This document shows positions 11,703-24,974 of a stretch of DNA of 64,000 nucleotides, in pieces. A program made the position numbers and the translations under genes. A model generated the notes under the pieces. The model searched no databases. It was not told where the DNA came from and saw only the letters and a list, made by a program, of their open reading frames with translations. The stretch's first letter is position 1. Each line of letters starts with the position of its first letter. The stretch comes from Plantago ovata (taxonomy: Eukaryota; Streptophyta; Magnoliopsida; Lamiales; Plantaginaceae): NCBI GenBank assembly GCA_028274465.1, contig CM051458.1:21343566-21407565 (forward strand). Reading direction: 5' to 3'.

Positions 11703-11989
11703 CAGTGGTGAATCTAGGAGCAAAGTTTAAGTAGTCAAAATTTAATAGTGTATTGTTGTTGTACCCGAAATAAAACATATGATTTTTGTTGAAAATAATT
11801 AAATAGGTAAAATTTGGAAACTATTTTAAAATAGGCAAATAAACATGTACTATGTGTGAGCAGTCGAACCCACACTCTTATATAAGGTAGCGGGGTAAAC
11901 AACCACCGAGATTATTCTAACATTCTTACTAGTTTAGTGAAATATTTCAAATCTCAACGGCTCACTGGACCCATGTGGCTTCACCACTG
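11703..11989. mobile_element. Small non-autonomous TIR element (hAT-like)
   Basis: The ends are CAGTGGTGAATC and, in reverse complement, CAGTGGTGAAGC. The first ten bases match, giving a 287-bp element without coding capacity. The terminus resembles the CAGTGGCGGAGCC ends common in plant genomes. An AT-rich flank (TATAT) prevents a firm target-duplication call. Confidence 0.5.
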
Positions 11990-12466
11990 ATATATGGCCG
12001 ATTAATAGGGTGCACGGGGCGCCGGACCGCACAAGACCACTATTTTTTAGGGGTTCTTAGTTTCTGGTCTATTAGTCTAATAAATATAATATATTTGGGT
12101 TTGAAAAAAAATAATATTAAATATTCAAAAACTATCAATCTAAATCATTTTTACTCCCACGGTCCCGATGAGAACTCTATACTTGCTTTAGGTTTGAATG
12201 AAAAATTATTATATAATGTGTTAATAGTGTTATGATATTATTAATATGTGATATGGTGTTGTAAAAAAAAAAAAAGTGGATAACAGAATGACTGAATGAC
12301 TAAAGTATTTGATGAAGAGGTACTTTATAATTAAAAGAATACTATGAGAATGTCGGATTTTTTTCAAATTAGAAAAACATAACAAATTGAGTCATAGTTC
12401 AAAATGGAAAAAGCGTAAAGAAATCATTAACATAGTAAGGGTATGGCGGTCATTTAAGGAGGGAGG
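11990..12466. other. Unassigned AT-rich sequence with a GC-rich TE-like scrap
   Basis: A short GC-rich piece at about 12008-12060 (GGTGCACGGGGCGCCGG) resembles DNA-transposon debris. The rest is AT-rich and no gene is visible. Confidence 0.3.
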
Positions 12467-15400
12467 TTTTTTTTTTTTTTTAACTAAAGAAATTTCATTA
12501 AGAAGAAGTAGGAGGATCAACAGATGATTTTAAAATAGTGACAAGTCTGTTGGAGATCTCGTTCGAATCAATATTTACAGCATCATATAACCAATCCGGG
12601 CACGAATGTCATTCTTGGTAATAGAAACTAGGGGGAACACAAAAGGGGAAGGGTGGATCATCTAATTGAAATTTATTCTTGCTTCCTTCCCTTGCAAGCT
12701 GATCGGCAATGTAGTTTGCTTCTCTGTAGACAAAAGTTGACTTGATCACTCCTAGTTCTTCTATAAGCTTCTGAATCTCAGTTATCAACTCCTGGTGTGC
12801 CTCCGCCGGCTCCAAGTCCCTGCATATAGCATCAATAGCATACTTAGAGTCAGATTGTAGGATTATATTGGACAATCTCTTCTTTTTTGCCATGATCAGA
12901 CCATTCCTGATTGCAACAAGTTCAACAGTACTATTGTCAATAAATCCTAAGTAACCACAAGCAGCTCCAATTACTGTGCCTAGATAGTTTCTAAACAGAC
13001 AACCAAAACCAGCATTACCAGGGTTACCAATCACAGAAGCATCAGTATTCAAACATATCACATTTGGGGGAGGTGGTTCCCATTTGCACTGGATTTGAAC
13101 TTTAATACCCTTGGATTTTTCGTTTTCAGATTATATAGTATAGAACTTAGTTCAGAATGCATATGAAAGAAATTTATGGAGTTTTCATTGTAGACACGAT
13201 CATTCCTATGCTTCCAAATTAACCAACTAGCATGCATAAGGAGTTTATGAAGAATTTGATCTTCTTTTAGTTTAAACAACATACTAGCTAAGTTCTCATT
13301 TATCCAGTTTGAAAGGAAATCTAAATCTAAAACCATGAAAAGCTCTACAGTTAAAGATCAGATGATTAATTGTTTCCTCCTCCTCCTTACACAAGGTGCA
13401 AGTTGAGTCTGGAATGATTTGTTTTTTTTAAAAGATTGCTGAAAGTAGGGATTCCATCATGCACAACAAGCCAAATAAAACATTTAATTCTAGGGATGGT
13501 TTTGAACTTCCAAATCCTCTTCCAAGGCCATTTTGGTGCCACACAATTCCGGTTAGAAAGAGCATTATAAGCAGATTTAATAGAGAACTTACCAGAACTG
13601 GTCCATGGCCAACACCACTTATCATTAAAGTTATAAGCAGGTAAAGGAGTTCTCATAATTTCAAGAATTATATCCATAGGAACATTTGAAATAAGTTTAC
13701 TAAGGTTCCAATTACCATTTGAATATAGTCACTTACTTTTTCATTTTGATTATGAACTCCATTTACATAATCAGAAAGAGTTTTTTTCCCTACCCATCTG
13801 TCCTTCTAGAACCAAGAAGTAATCCCTCTCCCAATTCTTTTTCCAATTAATTTATTCATGTCATCTCTATGCTTTAGTAAGGATTTCCAGAGCCAACTAT
13901 GGTTATATCTAGCTTGAGTGGTCCAAAAATCATCTTTAGAGAGGTACTTAGCAGTATAAACCTTAGACCAAAGGGAATTAGAATCATTCAATAATTTCCA
14001 GATTAGTTTGAGTTGGAAAGCATAGTTAAAGGTAGACAAATTTCTGATTCCTAACCCCCCTCCCCATTTAGGCCTACAAACAATATCCCATCTAATATTT
14101 GGTTTACACTTCCCATCCCTGTTAGCATTCCATAAGAAATTCCTATTAATTTGATTTATTTTGTTGATACAATGTTCAGGAATTTTAACAATAGACATAG
14201 CATAAGTAGGGATGGAGTTACTTTGGACTCTGTCAGTAATATTATCAAACAGGTCAATCTTTTTCCTACCAAAAAGAAATTGAATCCCTAAGTACTTATC
14301 TTTCCTTTTGTTGTAAGTGACCCCTAGCTCCTGGGTAATGAAATGTTTAAGGTTCACATGGGTGTTTGGAGAAAAGACAATTCTTGACTTATTCAAGCAA
14401 ATAGCTTGCCGAGAAGCTTTTTCATAAACTTTTAAGCATCTTTGAAGTTCTCTTGTGCTTTTTCATAAACTTTTAAGCATCTTTGAATTTCTCTTGTGTT
14501 TGTTTTGTTAGCTTTAATGAAAAGCATGCAATCATCAGCAAAACAAAAAATGAGGATGTCAGAGCCATTTCTACAAGCTTTTAGGGGTTGGATAACTTTA
14601 TTATTAGTGTGTCTTATCAAAGATGAACAAATAATTCCGGACACAAAATAAATAAGTAAGGAGAAATAGGATCCCCTTGTCTAATACCCCTAGAAGGTGA
14701 CCAAACTTCAGAAAGATGAACATTTATTTTAAATTGAAAGTAGCAGATTTTAGACATCCAAGAATCCATTTAATAAAAGTTTCATTAAAGTTGAACTTTC
14801 TCAGAGCAAGTTCAAGAAAATCCCATTCTAGTCTATCATAAGCCTTCTCCACATCAAGATTTAAAGCAAAATAGTGCTAATTTGAGTTTCTCTTCTTTCC
14901 CATTGTGTGGAGAAGTTCATGAGCTAGCATTAAGTTATCAGAAATTAATCTTCCTGGGACAAAGGCATTTTGGAAGGGTGAAATCAGTTTACTAAGAACT
15001 TGCCTAGGTATTACAAGAGATTTTATATATCACATTACACAGACTAATAGGTCTAAAGTTACAGGGCTCTTTGGGATTTTATTTTTTTAGGAATTACAAC
15101 AATTATAGTGTGATTTAGATCAGGGTTCACGATTCCATTAGCAAAATAATTTTTCACCAAATCACACACTTTATTTCCTATTAGATCCCAATACTTGTGA
15201 TAAAAATTTTCATTTAAACCATCAGGACCTGGAGACTTATCAGGGTGAATTTGAAAGATAGCATCCTGAATTTCTTTATAATTAACAGGATTAGTCAGTA
15301 AATTATTGTCACAATCATTAAGAGTTGGAACCTCAATATTCCTAAAAGGATTTAAATCACACCCAGAGGAACTAGCTTGTTTATAATAGAAAAGTTTAAA

Positions 15401-16140
15401 TTCATTGCTCACAAGCTTAGGGTTAGTAAGCCAGACACCATCACTATTTTTAACCCCTTGTATAAAATTTAGTCTTTTTTATGGGAAACATAGGAGTGAA
15501 AGAACTTGGTATTGGCATCACCAGCTTTTACCCACATTCTTTTAGCTCTTTCAGCCCAAAACACTCTTTTTTGCTCAACCAGGTTTGTTATACTGTCCCT
15601 AGTTTATTGATTTGAGGGCCATACAGCTGAGGATTAGTATGCAGATTAGATTCTAGATACCTAAGAATTTGATTTTGCTCTTTTATCTCTTTTCTAAGGT
15701 AACCTAGATTCTTTAGTGGCCAATTCAGAGCAATAGTACTCAAATCTTTACTGAAAGCTAACCAATCTTTATTGCGGTTGGCCTGCCTACTTAAGAACTC
15801 TCTTAGAAGGTTTCTAAACTTGTCATCTAGAGTCCAATGGTTCTCAAATTTATTTATTTTTTTCCTTTTTTACAATTTTATCAAGAGTATCAACCATAAT
15901 TAATAGGCTTATGATCAGAAACATTGCTAGTAAGATGCCTAACTATGGTATTAGGGAACATATTGAACCACTCAACATTAGCACAAGTTCTATCTAGCCT
16001 TATAGTAATATGACCAGTTACATAATTTTTATTTTCCCAAGTGTACTTGGTTCCACAATAGTGGTCAAGAAGCTTGCAATTAGTTAAACAAGTTTGAAAT
16101 TCATTCTTCTCCAACTAGGTCTATTACCACTTAATCAGGG
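12467..16140 (-). mobile_element. L1-type LINE, 5'-truncated and decayed
   Basis: On the minus strand the order is: end of the endonuclease domain (about 15890-16120, with RLDRTCAN and SDHKPI), reverse transcriptase (PDKSPGPDGLN near 15200, FADD near 14550, YLGIQ near 14295), zinc-binding region (13387-13677, KRIWKFKTIPRIKCFIW), WLIWKHRND near 13220, a terminal RNase H (12609-13061), and a poly(A) tail at 12467-12481. Frameshifts and stops separate all blocks. The endonuclease N-terminus is absent, so the copy is truncated near 16140. A target duplication was not identified. A tandem duplication of about 45 bp lies inside it at 14418-14500. Confidence 0.9.
12609..13061 (-). pseudogene. LINE RNase H domain
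   Basis: This ORF begins CLNTDASVIGNPGNAGFG, the usual plant LINE RNase H start with its catalytic Asp. It continues with VELVAIRNGL (catalytic Glu), QSDSKYAIDAI (Asp) and ends after YREANYIADQLAREG. It is the C-terminal domain of the LINE polyprotein, separated by a frameshift from the upstream part (13058-13336). The domain would remove RNA from the RNA-DNA hybrid during retrotransposition. Confidence 0.88.
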
Positions 16141-16147
16141 TTCATGA

Positions 16148-16221
16148 TTCCATTTATACTTGGGTTTGGAAGCCGAAAAGGCAAATATTGCGCAATTAAT
16201 GCTGATTTTTTTCTTGTAGTG
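16148..16221. mobile_element. CACTA-like terminus joined to a duplicated 60-bp segment
   Basis: The right edge reads TTTTTCTTGTAGTG, a CACTA terminal repeat in reverse. About 60 bp directly inside it match 9757-9822, upstream of the unknown-gene exon. This suggests a non-autonomous CACTA derivative that carries gene-derived sequence. The other terminus was not found. Confidence 0.4.
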
Positions 16222-16612
16222 TAAGTTACGATTTGATCTTTATAATTTGCAGCACAACATTAATTTGGATTCCGTCTTAAAATATTTATGGTTTGAAATG
16301 ATATGTTATTTATGGACATAATTACAAATATATATTTACTTTATATTGTTAAATAATTACCTAATAAACTTACCAAAATCAACAAAAATTATAATTAATT
16401 ATTATGTCGGCTTGGATAACTTAAAAAAAAATAATCTAAACTGGCCGCGTATATTGAAAATCTAAACAACGAATCAATCACAACTATCTATATGTGATGT
16501 TATCACTTATGAACAATAAGTTGCGCGCCGTGAGCAACCCATGTTCCATTCCCACTTTTTTATTGAATTTGAATGTAGAATCGAGAAGCACTAATAATAA
16601 TAATTTATATGA
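16222..16612. other. AT-rich spacer, nothing recognised
   Basis: No coding frame or repeat boundary was identified before the copia LTR that begins at 16613. Confidence 0.5.
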
Positions 16613-16900
16613 TGTGAATTGTATGAATCAGAGATAAAAGATAAACTGAATCTTCATTGAAATGTATGAAAGATTACAGTAGAATTGAAGAAGATTACAA
16701 TGGAATGAATTGGGGAAGATGAAGTGTGTAAAAATAAGTGAGTACTGTACTGTACTTTTCTATCCTATATATCTATCTAATGTACAGACATGTAAGCCTA
16801 ATGTACAAACAATATAAGTTGCTACTTAATTTACACAAGTGTGAAATGATAAACACGTTTTGTATTTTTGGATGGAAAGCTTATTTCAGCTTTCCTTACA
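16613..16900 (-). repeat. 3' LTR of the outer copia
   Basis: It pairs with 31579-31867 over its whole length. By eye about seven substitutions and a 1-nt indel separate the two. Confidence 0.93.
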
Positions 16901-19463
16901 CCCCCCCCCCCCCCGCAAGTTGTGCAACATGAATATCGATGATGCCCAACTTGGAATGGAAGTAAGAGAAGAGATGAGGTCCAAGTGGTTTGGTGAAGAT
17001 GTCTGCAATGTTCTTCTCTCTGGGAATCTGTATAATCTTCATTATACCATCTTGAACTTTTTCTCTTGTGAAGTGGTAATCAACTCGTATATGCTTCGTT
17101 TTCTCGTGCAAAACTGGGTTGTGTGCCATACAATAGGCACTCTTGTTGTCTGTATATAATGTAGCAACCTGTGTTACTGGAATCTTGAGGTCAGTAAGGA
17201 GATATATGAGCCATTGGACTTCTGCAGTAGTAATAGCAATAGCTCTATACTCTGCCTCGGCGGAGCTCTTGCTAACAGTTGGTTGTTTCTTTGACTTTCA
17301 TGAAATTAAGCTGTTGCCAAGATATATGGCATAGCCTGTTATACTCCTACTAGTCTCATTACAAGTGGCCCAATATCTATCACTGAAAGTCTTCAATGTA
17401 AAGTCTGAATTGGCTGGATAGAATAGGCCTTGCCCTGGAGTGGCTTTTATGTTTCTTAATAATCTGTGAACTGCAGACATATGCTTCTCTGTGGGTGCTG
17501 ACATGAACTGACTAAGAGTTTGAATGTTGTAGCTCAAGTCAGGTCTTGTAATGGTTAGGTATAGTAACCTTCCCACTAATCTTCTATATTGTGTTGGATA
17601 AGTCAGAGGTGTTGATGAATTTTTGTTGAATTTCTCCTTCTAGTCCATGGGAGTGGAGCTTGGTTTACACCCTGTGTAGCATGTATCTGTCAAGATGTCT
17701 AGAGCATATTTCCTCTGGCACAAGGTGATTCCTTTGGTGCTTCTGGCAATCTCAACACCCAAGATGTATTTCAGCTGGCCCAGATCTTTGATAGTGAAGG
17801 ATGAATGCAAGTGATCTTTTACTTGTTGAATTTCTTCAATGCTATTTCCTGTCAAAACAATATCATCTACATAACAGGCAAGTGCTGTAAATGTAGTGTC
17901 AGTAGTCTTTGTAAAAAGAGAATTATCAGCCTTTGATTGTATATAACCAATAGATAAAAGACTAGAAGTTAATTTGTGAAACCATTGTCTGCTAGCCTGT
18001 TTAAGGCCATATAAACTCTTTGTTAACTTGCATACCCTCTTGTCATTTGTTTGTAAATATCCCTATGGTGGTAGCATGTATACCTCTTCTTGCAGATCAC
18101 CATGTAAGAAGGCATTGTTTACATCAAGTTGACGTAAATGCCAGTTCTTTGCTGCAGCTAAACTCAATAAAACCCTTACAATTGTTAGTTTGGTAACTGG
18201 ACTAAAAGTGTCAAAGTAATCCAAACCTTCCTGTGGGGTATAGCCTTTTGCAACTAGGCGTGCCTTATATCTCTCAATAGTTCCATCAGCATGATACTTG
18301 ACCTTGAAAACCCATTTTGAGCCTATGCAATGCTTCCCTTCTGGTAGATCAACTAACTGCCAAGTGTTTGTTCTTTCAAGTGCTTGAATTTCATTGCTCA
18401 TTGACTCTTGCCATTTAGGATGAGGAGCTGCTTGCTTGTAGGTTTTAGGTTCCTGAATTTTTGTTATTGCAGCTGTAAAAGCACAATGAGACGAAGAAAG
18501 ATTGTTAGTTGTCAAAATGTTAGAGATAGGAGAGTGACCTCCCTTGTGTTTTGCATCTACTGAATTTGCAGTAACATCATACATGTTGAGATAAGCAGGT
18601 GCTTTTCTCTCTCTGACTGGCCTAGTAGAAGTAGACTCTTCTGCAATGTCATCATCCTCCTTGTCTGCAATGGTGGACTCAGTGGTTGCAGGTTGTTCTT
18701 CATTTGTATGAAATAGAATTTCTTCAATCAATGAAGTCTGAACTGGTACTCCTGTAATTACTTCTGTGTTTCTCAGAGGAAACACTTCTTCACAAAATTT
18801 GACATTTCTAGAGATGAAAACCTTGTTAGTAACAAGACTCAATAATTTGTAACCTTTTACACCTAATGGATATCCAATGAAAATACATTTTTCAGCTCTG
18901 AGCTGAAACTTGTTCCTGTGTGCTGTGAGTGTACTTGCATAACAGAGACAACCAAAAGCTTTAAAATAGTTATAATCTGGTTTCTTGTTATACAACATTT
19001 CAAAAGGGGTTTTGTGCTGTAAAATTGGTGTTGGTAGTCTGTTTATAATGTGTGCTGCAGATAAGATGCATTCATGCCAAAAAGATAGAGGTAAATTGGA
19101 TTGATATAAAAGAGATCTAGCAACTTGTAACAAATGTTGGTGTTTCCCCTCAACTATACCGTTTTGTTGAGGGGTTTCAACACATGATCTTTGATGTAAG
19201 ATCCCATGTGATGAATAGAAGCTGTGAAACAGGAACTCAGGTCCATTGTCACTCCTTATGACTTTGATTTTTGCCTGAAACTGAGTATGCACCATAAAAT
19301 AAAAATGTTGTATATGTGTTTGTACTTCAGACTTTGCTTTCATGAGATATATCCAGGTGCCACGTGTGTAGTCATCTACTACAGTCATAAAATATCTAGG
19401 ACCTAACATTGTAAGGTCCCCATATATCAAGATGGACCGGATAAAAAACATTAGTAGAAACAC
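16896..19463 (-). pseudogene. Outer copia pol: integrase, RT, RNase H
   Basis: The integrase core shows [22 protein letters not shown] and a Glu in the [10 protein letters not shown] block (about 18900-19400). The RT begins with [20 protein letters not shown] (near 18280), continues with [13 protein letters not shown], and has the catalytic YVDD near 17865. RNase H follows with SSAEAEYRAIA (near 17250) and TDNKSAYCMAHNP, ending with ADIFTKPLG near 16960. Frameshifts lie near 18063 and 17285, and a stop lies near 17640, so the polyprotein is broken. These enzymes would reverse-transcribe and integrate the element in virus-like particles. Confidence 0.93.
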
Positions 19464-21231
19464 TGTCAGAACTAGAGAAAGGCAACTTTTTCATTTTAGA
19501 CAAATGACAAATTTCACAATCAATGATAGCCTTGTTTGTTACATTCAAATCTGATATACAAGAGATTTTATGAAAAGAAGCATGGCCAAGTCTTTTGTGC
19601 CACAAAACATCATGATCACTGTGACTAGAAATGGAATTTACAGCTGAGTTTACATGTAATTTGTAAGCATCAGATTGAGCTTCAGTTGAAAAAGTTTTTC
19701 TCTCACTAATCACAGCAGATGAATTAGTGTCCAGTGATGTGAATTTCTGTTGAGTTGTGATGTCAGATGATGCAGTAGTCAAATGTGTAGTAGAAGGTGA
19801 AATGTGCAACTTGTACAGTCCTTGTGTTTGTTTAGCAGAAATAATCACTTGGGATGTGATCTTGTCCTGCAAAACACACTTGGAGTGAGCAATAGACACT
19901 GTATAATCTTCAGCCTTGGTTAAACTACTTATAGAAAGCAAATTATAAGTAAAAGTGGGAACATATAAAACATTTCTCAAGATGAGATCAGGTAATAAAG
20001 TTACAGATCCTTTTAAAGTAGCTATAGTATGTGCAGAATTTGGTAGATTAATAATAATTGATACTTGTGTAGGTGTAGAAGAAAAATAAGTTGGATCGCA
20101 AATCATGTGATCAGTAGCTCCTGTATCTACTACCCAAACACATTTATCTGCACAAGACACAACATTAAAACAATAAGTATTAGTAAGAGTTTCAGATGGA
20201 CCTACTATGTCATAGGACTCAGTTTGTGTAGAGATAGCAGCAGCTGCACTGTGAACTTGAGTAGTAGCTTGTTGTTGCTTGGCATACTGCAAACATTGCT
20301 CTACCATAGCTGGACTCAAGAGAGGATGAGCTGAGACATTATTTGCTGCATTAGAGTGACTCTCAGATATGACATTATCAGACACAACTGCATTTGTAGA
20401 ACCAAAATCAGATGTATATCTTTTCCCTTGTATCCTCTGGCCTTTAGGACCCTTCCAGCCTGGTGGGTAGCCTATTTTCTGAAAGCACTTTTCTTCATTG
20501 TGCCCAGTATAGTTGCAGTAGGTACAAATAACACGCTTCTTCTCCTTATAGTTGTATTTCCCTTGATAAGAACTACTACCTTGTTGATAGCCTTGAGAAT
20601 CTGTTCTTACAGCCATAGCCATTGAATCTAAAGGATGACTAGATGATTGTTGCAATGATCTCTGTGACTCCTCTTGCTGAATTGTAGAGAAAGCTTGTGA
20701 TGTTGGTACGGGTTGAGATAACAACAACTGACTCCTCACATTTGCATATGACTCATCCAGACCATTCAAGAATTGAATCACATCATCTCTATCATACATT
20801 GCTTGTTGTTTAGCTAGTAAATTGCATTTGCAAGAAGCCATAACCCCACAATCGCATTTCATAACAGGCCTATAACTGATGTACTCATCCCATATAGCCT
20901 TAAACTGACTGTAATAGGTGCTCACAGGCTGAGATCCCTTAGAGATATTGCACAAGGCCTTGTTCAATAAGAAAACAGGCGGACTATCCGATTTTGAAAA
21001 TCTTGTTTTCAATTCTAGCCATAACTTCCTAGCACTTGTTATATACAATAGACTCTGCTTAAGTTCATGATTAATAGAGTTCATAAGCCAACAAAGCACT
21101 AGTGAATTCGCCCTAATCCAAACTGAATACGCAAGACAATCAGTGACAGCAGGTTGTGATACAGTTCCATCTACAAACGATACATTATTTTTCACATTCA
21201 TTCCCATAATCACAGCCTTGCTCCATGACAC
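19396..21231 (-). pseudogene. Outer copia gag (C-terminal part), protease and integrase zinc domain
   Basis: The frame starts just after the nested insertion with WSKAVIMGMNVKN, which continues the gag N-terminus at 31250-31450. It includes the retrotran gag region (ELKTRFSKSDSPPVFLL), a Cys-Cys-His-Cys knuckle (CTYCNYTGHNEEKC), the aspartic protease motif VVDTGATDHM (near 20130), and the pre-integrase HxxLGHAS...CEIC zinc motif (near 19530-19610). It ends by frameshift into the integrase ORF (overlap 19396-19463). Confidence 0.92.
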
Positions 21232-21239
21232 ATAATTCG

Positions 21240-23319
21240 TGTAAGAAAATATGGTCAGAGTTACCCCTAGGGTACGCAGCGGAATTTCAAAAATTTTCTT
21301 AACATACAGGTTACTTGATTATGCATATGTCGGATATATATAAACACGTCAATTAGAAGACTAACCTTACTTCCAAAGAAGCTTCCAAGTCTTCGTAATA
21401 ATCCGGTGTATCTTCTCCTTTGTCGAAGTCGAAGATATCTGCAATACTTTGATTATCTGCAAGACAATAAAAGTTAGTTTCCAGCTCCTAGAACCTCAAC
21501 CTTGGTATCCACGGATGAACAGCCTATCGGAAAGAATGCTAGGATATTCTTTGTGTGACCAAGAAGATGGGGCGGCGATTCCTCCGGCAGGTGGCGCGCG
21601 CGTGGGTGGCTAAAAGGAGGGGAGGGTTTTTATTTTCTCTAAGAAAACTGGGTAGAATAACTGTCAAAGTCTATGTCAAAAACTCTCTAATAGTCTACTA
21701 TATATAGTAGTCAATAGAAGCCTAAAGCATAAGCAATTAGACTTCATAAAGGAATAAGAATCTAATTCTTATTGCACAAGGAAACCAATATCAAGTCTAG
21801 ATTCATTCCCAATCAAATTAAAACTCAATTAGGAAAATCTAACTTATCCCTTGGACTTCTAATAGAGGAAGGAGTCGAACTCCTTCCCTTATCTAGCTTG
21901 CGCGCGCGCGCGCCCAGTCCTATGGGAGATAGGTGGGTCCCAATTTTGGGACCCACTTATAGTTCTAAGGCAATTCTAACTCCAAGTAGATTTTGCCATG
22001 TGCATATGTTAATTCTAAATTAACATATCCTTTTTAATCAAACCTCCATTATATTTCCAAAATATAATCTTTAATTGTATTTACATAAAATACAATTAAT
22101 TAGCCAATTCAATTAATAATTCCAAATCATTAATTGAGCCACCAAATATTATAATTAATTCCAAATCAATTATAATCCATCAATCACAATTAATTCAAAA
22201 TTAATTGTGATTCCATCTTCAAGGATATTCTGATAGACTGAATCACCACATAGTGTGTCCCATAGGGCCTCATCGTATTAAGCAAGTCCTAGACTAGGCA
22301 ACATGGAATTCCTAGACGGTTCCATTTGCAATATTAATACGTGAGGACGTTTGAGAGGTTTCTCAAAGCTAACCCTTTCGTTGCGAAGCCTGGTGCGCTC
22401 AACGCGGCGATGGTAACGTCCTTTCATCTGACTTGCTCGAATGTATCTAGGATCGATGAAGTGTCTATCCCAATAATACATCCACGGGCGTTTTCAGTGA
22501 GTTGCATGGTGAATCCAATATCTATTATGACCATCATAATAATATTGATACGCTGGCCAGCGGTTTTACCATCACAACTATGAACGACTATGAGCAGTGC
22601 TCTCCTGTGCTACACTTGAGAGATGAATCCTTCACAGAATCACTTATCACCCCCATTTGTATGTAGCCATAATCCTGGATCGTGTCTTAGGTCAGCTGCT
22701 TATTCAGAGCTGACATCGACGGGTCCACCAAGGATATGGGGCAACAAATGTGATGATAAAGTCTTGTAAGTACAAAGGACGAATGGCATCACTTCGACAA
22801 CTCACCGGTTCCCATAGACACGTCGGTGTAGAGTATACATCGATGGGAGTGTCCGGTGGGTACTTCCATTGTTCGATAAAGCTTCTTCGAACAACTATGC
22901 GCAGTTATGGGAACGTTCCTTGATTGTCCAACATTCCGTTCCTTGGTCGTGGGATCGGCTCACACTTGCTCCAACAAGTATAACCTCCACGCATACTAGT
23001 CTTGTTAGGTTCATTCAGACCTCCACATCCGAGATGAACCACGACTAGGGAGAGTTTGGGATAGATGATAACTCACATAGCTCCCACTAACTGTGTGATC
23101 GGTCATCTATCCGAGGGGACATGTTTAATATCAATACAGACAGTAATAAAGATATGACATGCTGCAGCCTGGTGTAATATAAATATGAAAGCGATACTCA
23201 ATAGTAAAATCCAACAAACATATATTATATTACGTTGACCTGTGTAATAGTACATATATGTCCTCTATAAGGGCACCATGCCCTTAGTAAGGACTGTCTC
23301 TAGGACATATACACTATCA
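21240..23319 (-). repeat. 3' LTR of the nested copia
   Basis: It is 2080 bp long and holds a CG-dinucleotide run (about 21900-21913), a strong hairpin GTGGGTCCC...GGGACCCAC (21933-21956) and a palindrome CTACTATATATAGTAG (near 21690) that may include the TATA box. The small ORFs within it have no recognised homology. Confidence 0.95.
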
Positions 23320-23380
23320 ATCTCCCACTTGGACTAGAGCCAGTCGCCTTTATGCCTAATGCCAAGATTAGCATAATGTC

Positions 23381-24935
23381 TTAAGTGGACTTCCACTCTA
23401 AGACCTTGGTGAAAGGATCTGCCACGTTGTCCGTGGTAGAGACACGTTCTATACTAACTTCTCCTCTATCAATAATCTCACGTCTAACGTGATATTTTGT
23501 AAGTACATGTACGTTCTTGTTTGTAGATCTAGGCTCCTTAGCTTGAGCGACGGCACCCGTATTGTCCCAATAAATCGTTATTGGACTAGGAGCAGGAACA
23601 ACCCTCAATTCCTTCAAGAACTCTGAAATCCAGACAGCTTCTTACGATGCTTCTGATTCAGTAATGTACTCGGCTTCTGTGGATGAGTCAGCAATCGTGG
23701 CTTGCTTAGAACTCTTCCAACAGATAGCTCCTCCGTTCAATTTGAATACGTATCCTGTCTGTGACTCAAAGTCATCAGGATCTGATTCAAATCCAGCGTT
23801 GACATAACCAGACATCTTTAATTCTGGTTTTCCACCAAACACCAAGAACATTTCTTTAGTCCGTCAAAGGTACTTAAGAATGTTCTTTACAGCAGTCCAG
23901 TGAGGTACTCCTGGATTCTGTTGGTGTCGACAAGTGACACTAAGCGCATATGCCACATCGGGCACTGTGCAATTCATTGCATACATTATAGACCCTACTG
24001 CCGAAGCATAGGGCACACGACTCATTGCATTTCTTTCTTCATCAGTTTTAGGACCATCCTTAACTGATAAGACAATCCCATGCCTAGCTGGGAGAAAGCC
24101 TCTCTTTGAGTCGTCCATCTTATAACGCTTCAGTATTTTGTCGATGTAGGTGGACTGTGTCAATCCTAACATCCTCTTGGATCTATCTCTATAGATCTTG
24201 ATCCCTAGGATGTTCACCCAAGTCCTTCATTGAGAAGGTACTTGATAACCAAACTTTAGTCTCTTCTAGCATAGAGACATTGTTTCCCATGATTAAAATG
24301 TCATCAACATAGATGGTCATGAAAACGACTCCCTTGTCGTTGTGCCTAGTGTAGACACAGGGATCTTCCTTACTTCTGACGAAGTCAAACCATTTGACAG
24401 CTTCATCAAAGCGGATATTCCAGCTCCTAGACGCTTGCTTTAGCCCATAGATGGATCTCTGTAATTTGCATACAGTAGTTGGCCTGGTTTTACTAATAAA
24501 ACCTTCCATCTGTACCATACAGACCTCTTCCTCAAGGTTGCCATAGAGGAAGGCAGTCTTTACATCCATCTGCCCGATCTCATAATCATAGTAGGCAGCT
24601 ATTGCAAGTAGAATTCGAATCGACTTCAATTTTGCTACCGATGAAAAGGTTTCATCGTAATCGATGTCATACCTTTGCGTGTAGCCTTTCGCCACAAGCC
24701 TAGCTTTGTGCGTTTGTACCTTGCCATCGGCATCTGTCTTTCGTTTAAAGACCCATTTGCACCCAATAGGTCTAACCTCTTGGGGCAAGTCTACCAAGTT
24801 CCAAACTTGGTTCAGGTACATGGAGTCCATTTCCAATTCCATGGCCTCTTGCCATTTGTCTGAGTCAATATCAATTATTGCCTCTTTGTAGGTCTCGGGA
24901 TCTTTCCCGATCTGATAAGCCGACATCAAGTTCAC
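23381..24935 (-). pseudogene. Nested copia RT and RNase H
   Basis: The RT begins near 24850 (WNLVDLPQEVRPIGCKWVFK), continues with GQMDVKTAFLYGNLEEEV, CKLQRSIYGLKQASRSWN and the catalytic YVDDILIMG (near 24310), and passes by frameshift near 24200 into KDLGE...ILGIKIYRD. RNase H shows SSTEAEYITESEAS (near 23660), YWDNTGAVAQAKEPRS and NVADPFTKVL (near 23400). At least two further frame breaks (near 23860 and 23640) prevent a single protein. Confidence 0.93.
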
Positions 24936-24974
24936 TGATGTTCTCTATCATAAGGCCTTGCTTCTGAGGTCCTT

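Noticed and set aside
22278..22583. Small ORFs in the LTRs of the nested copia, repeated at 30211-30516
   Set aside because: They occur in both LTR copies on opposite strands without recognisable domains and carry substitutions that change residues freely.
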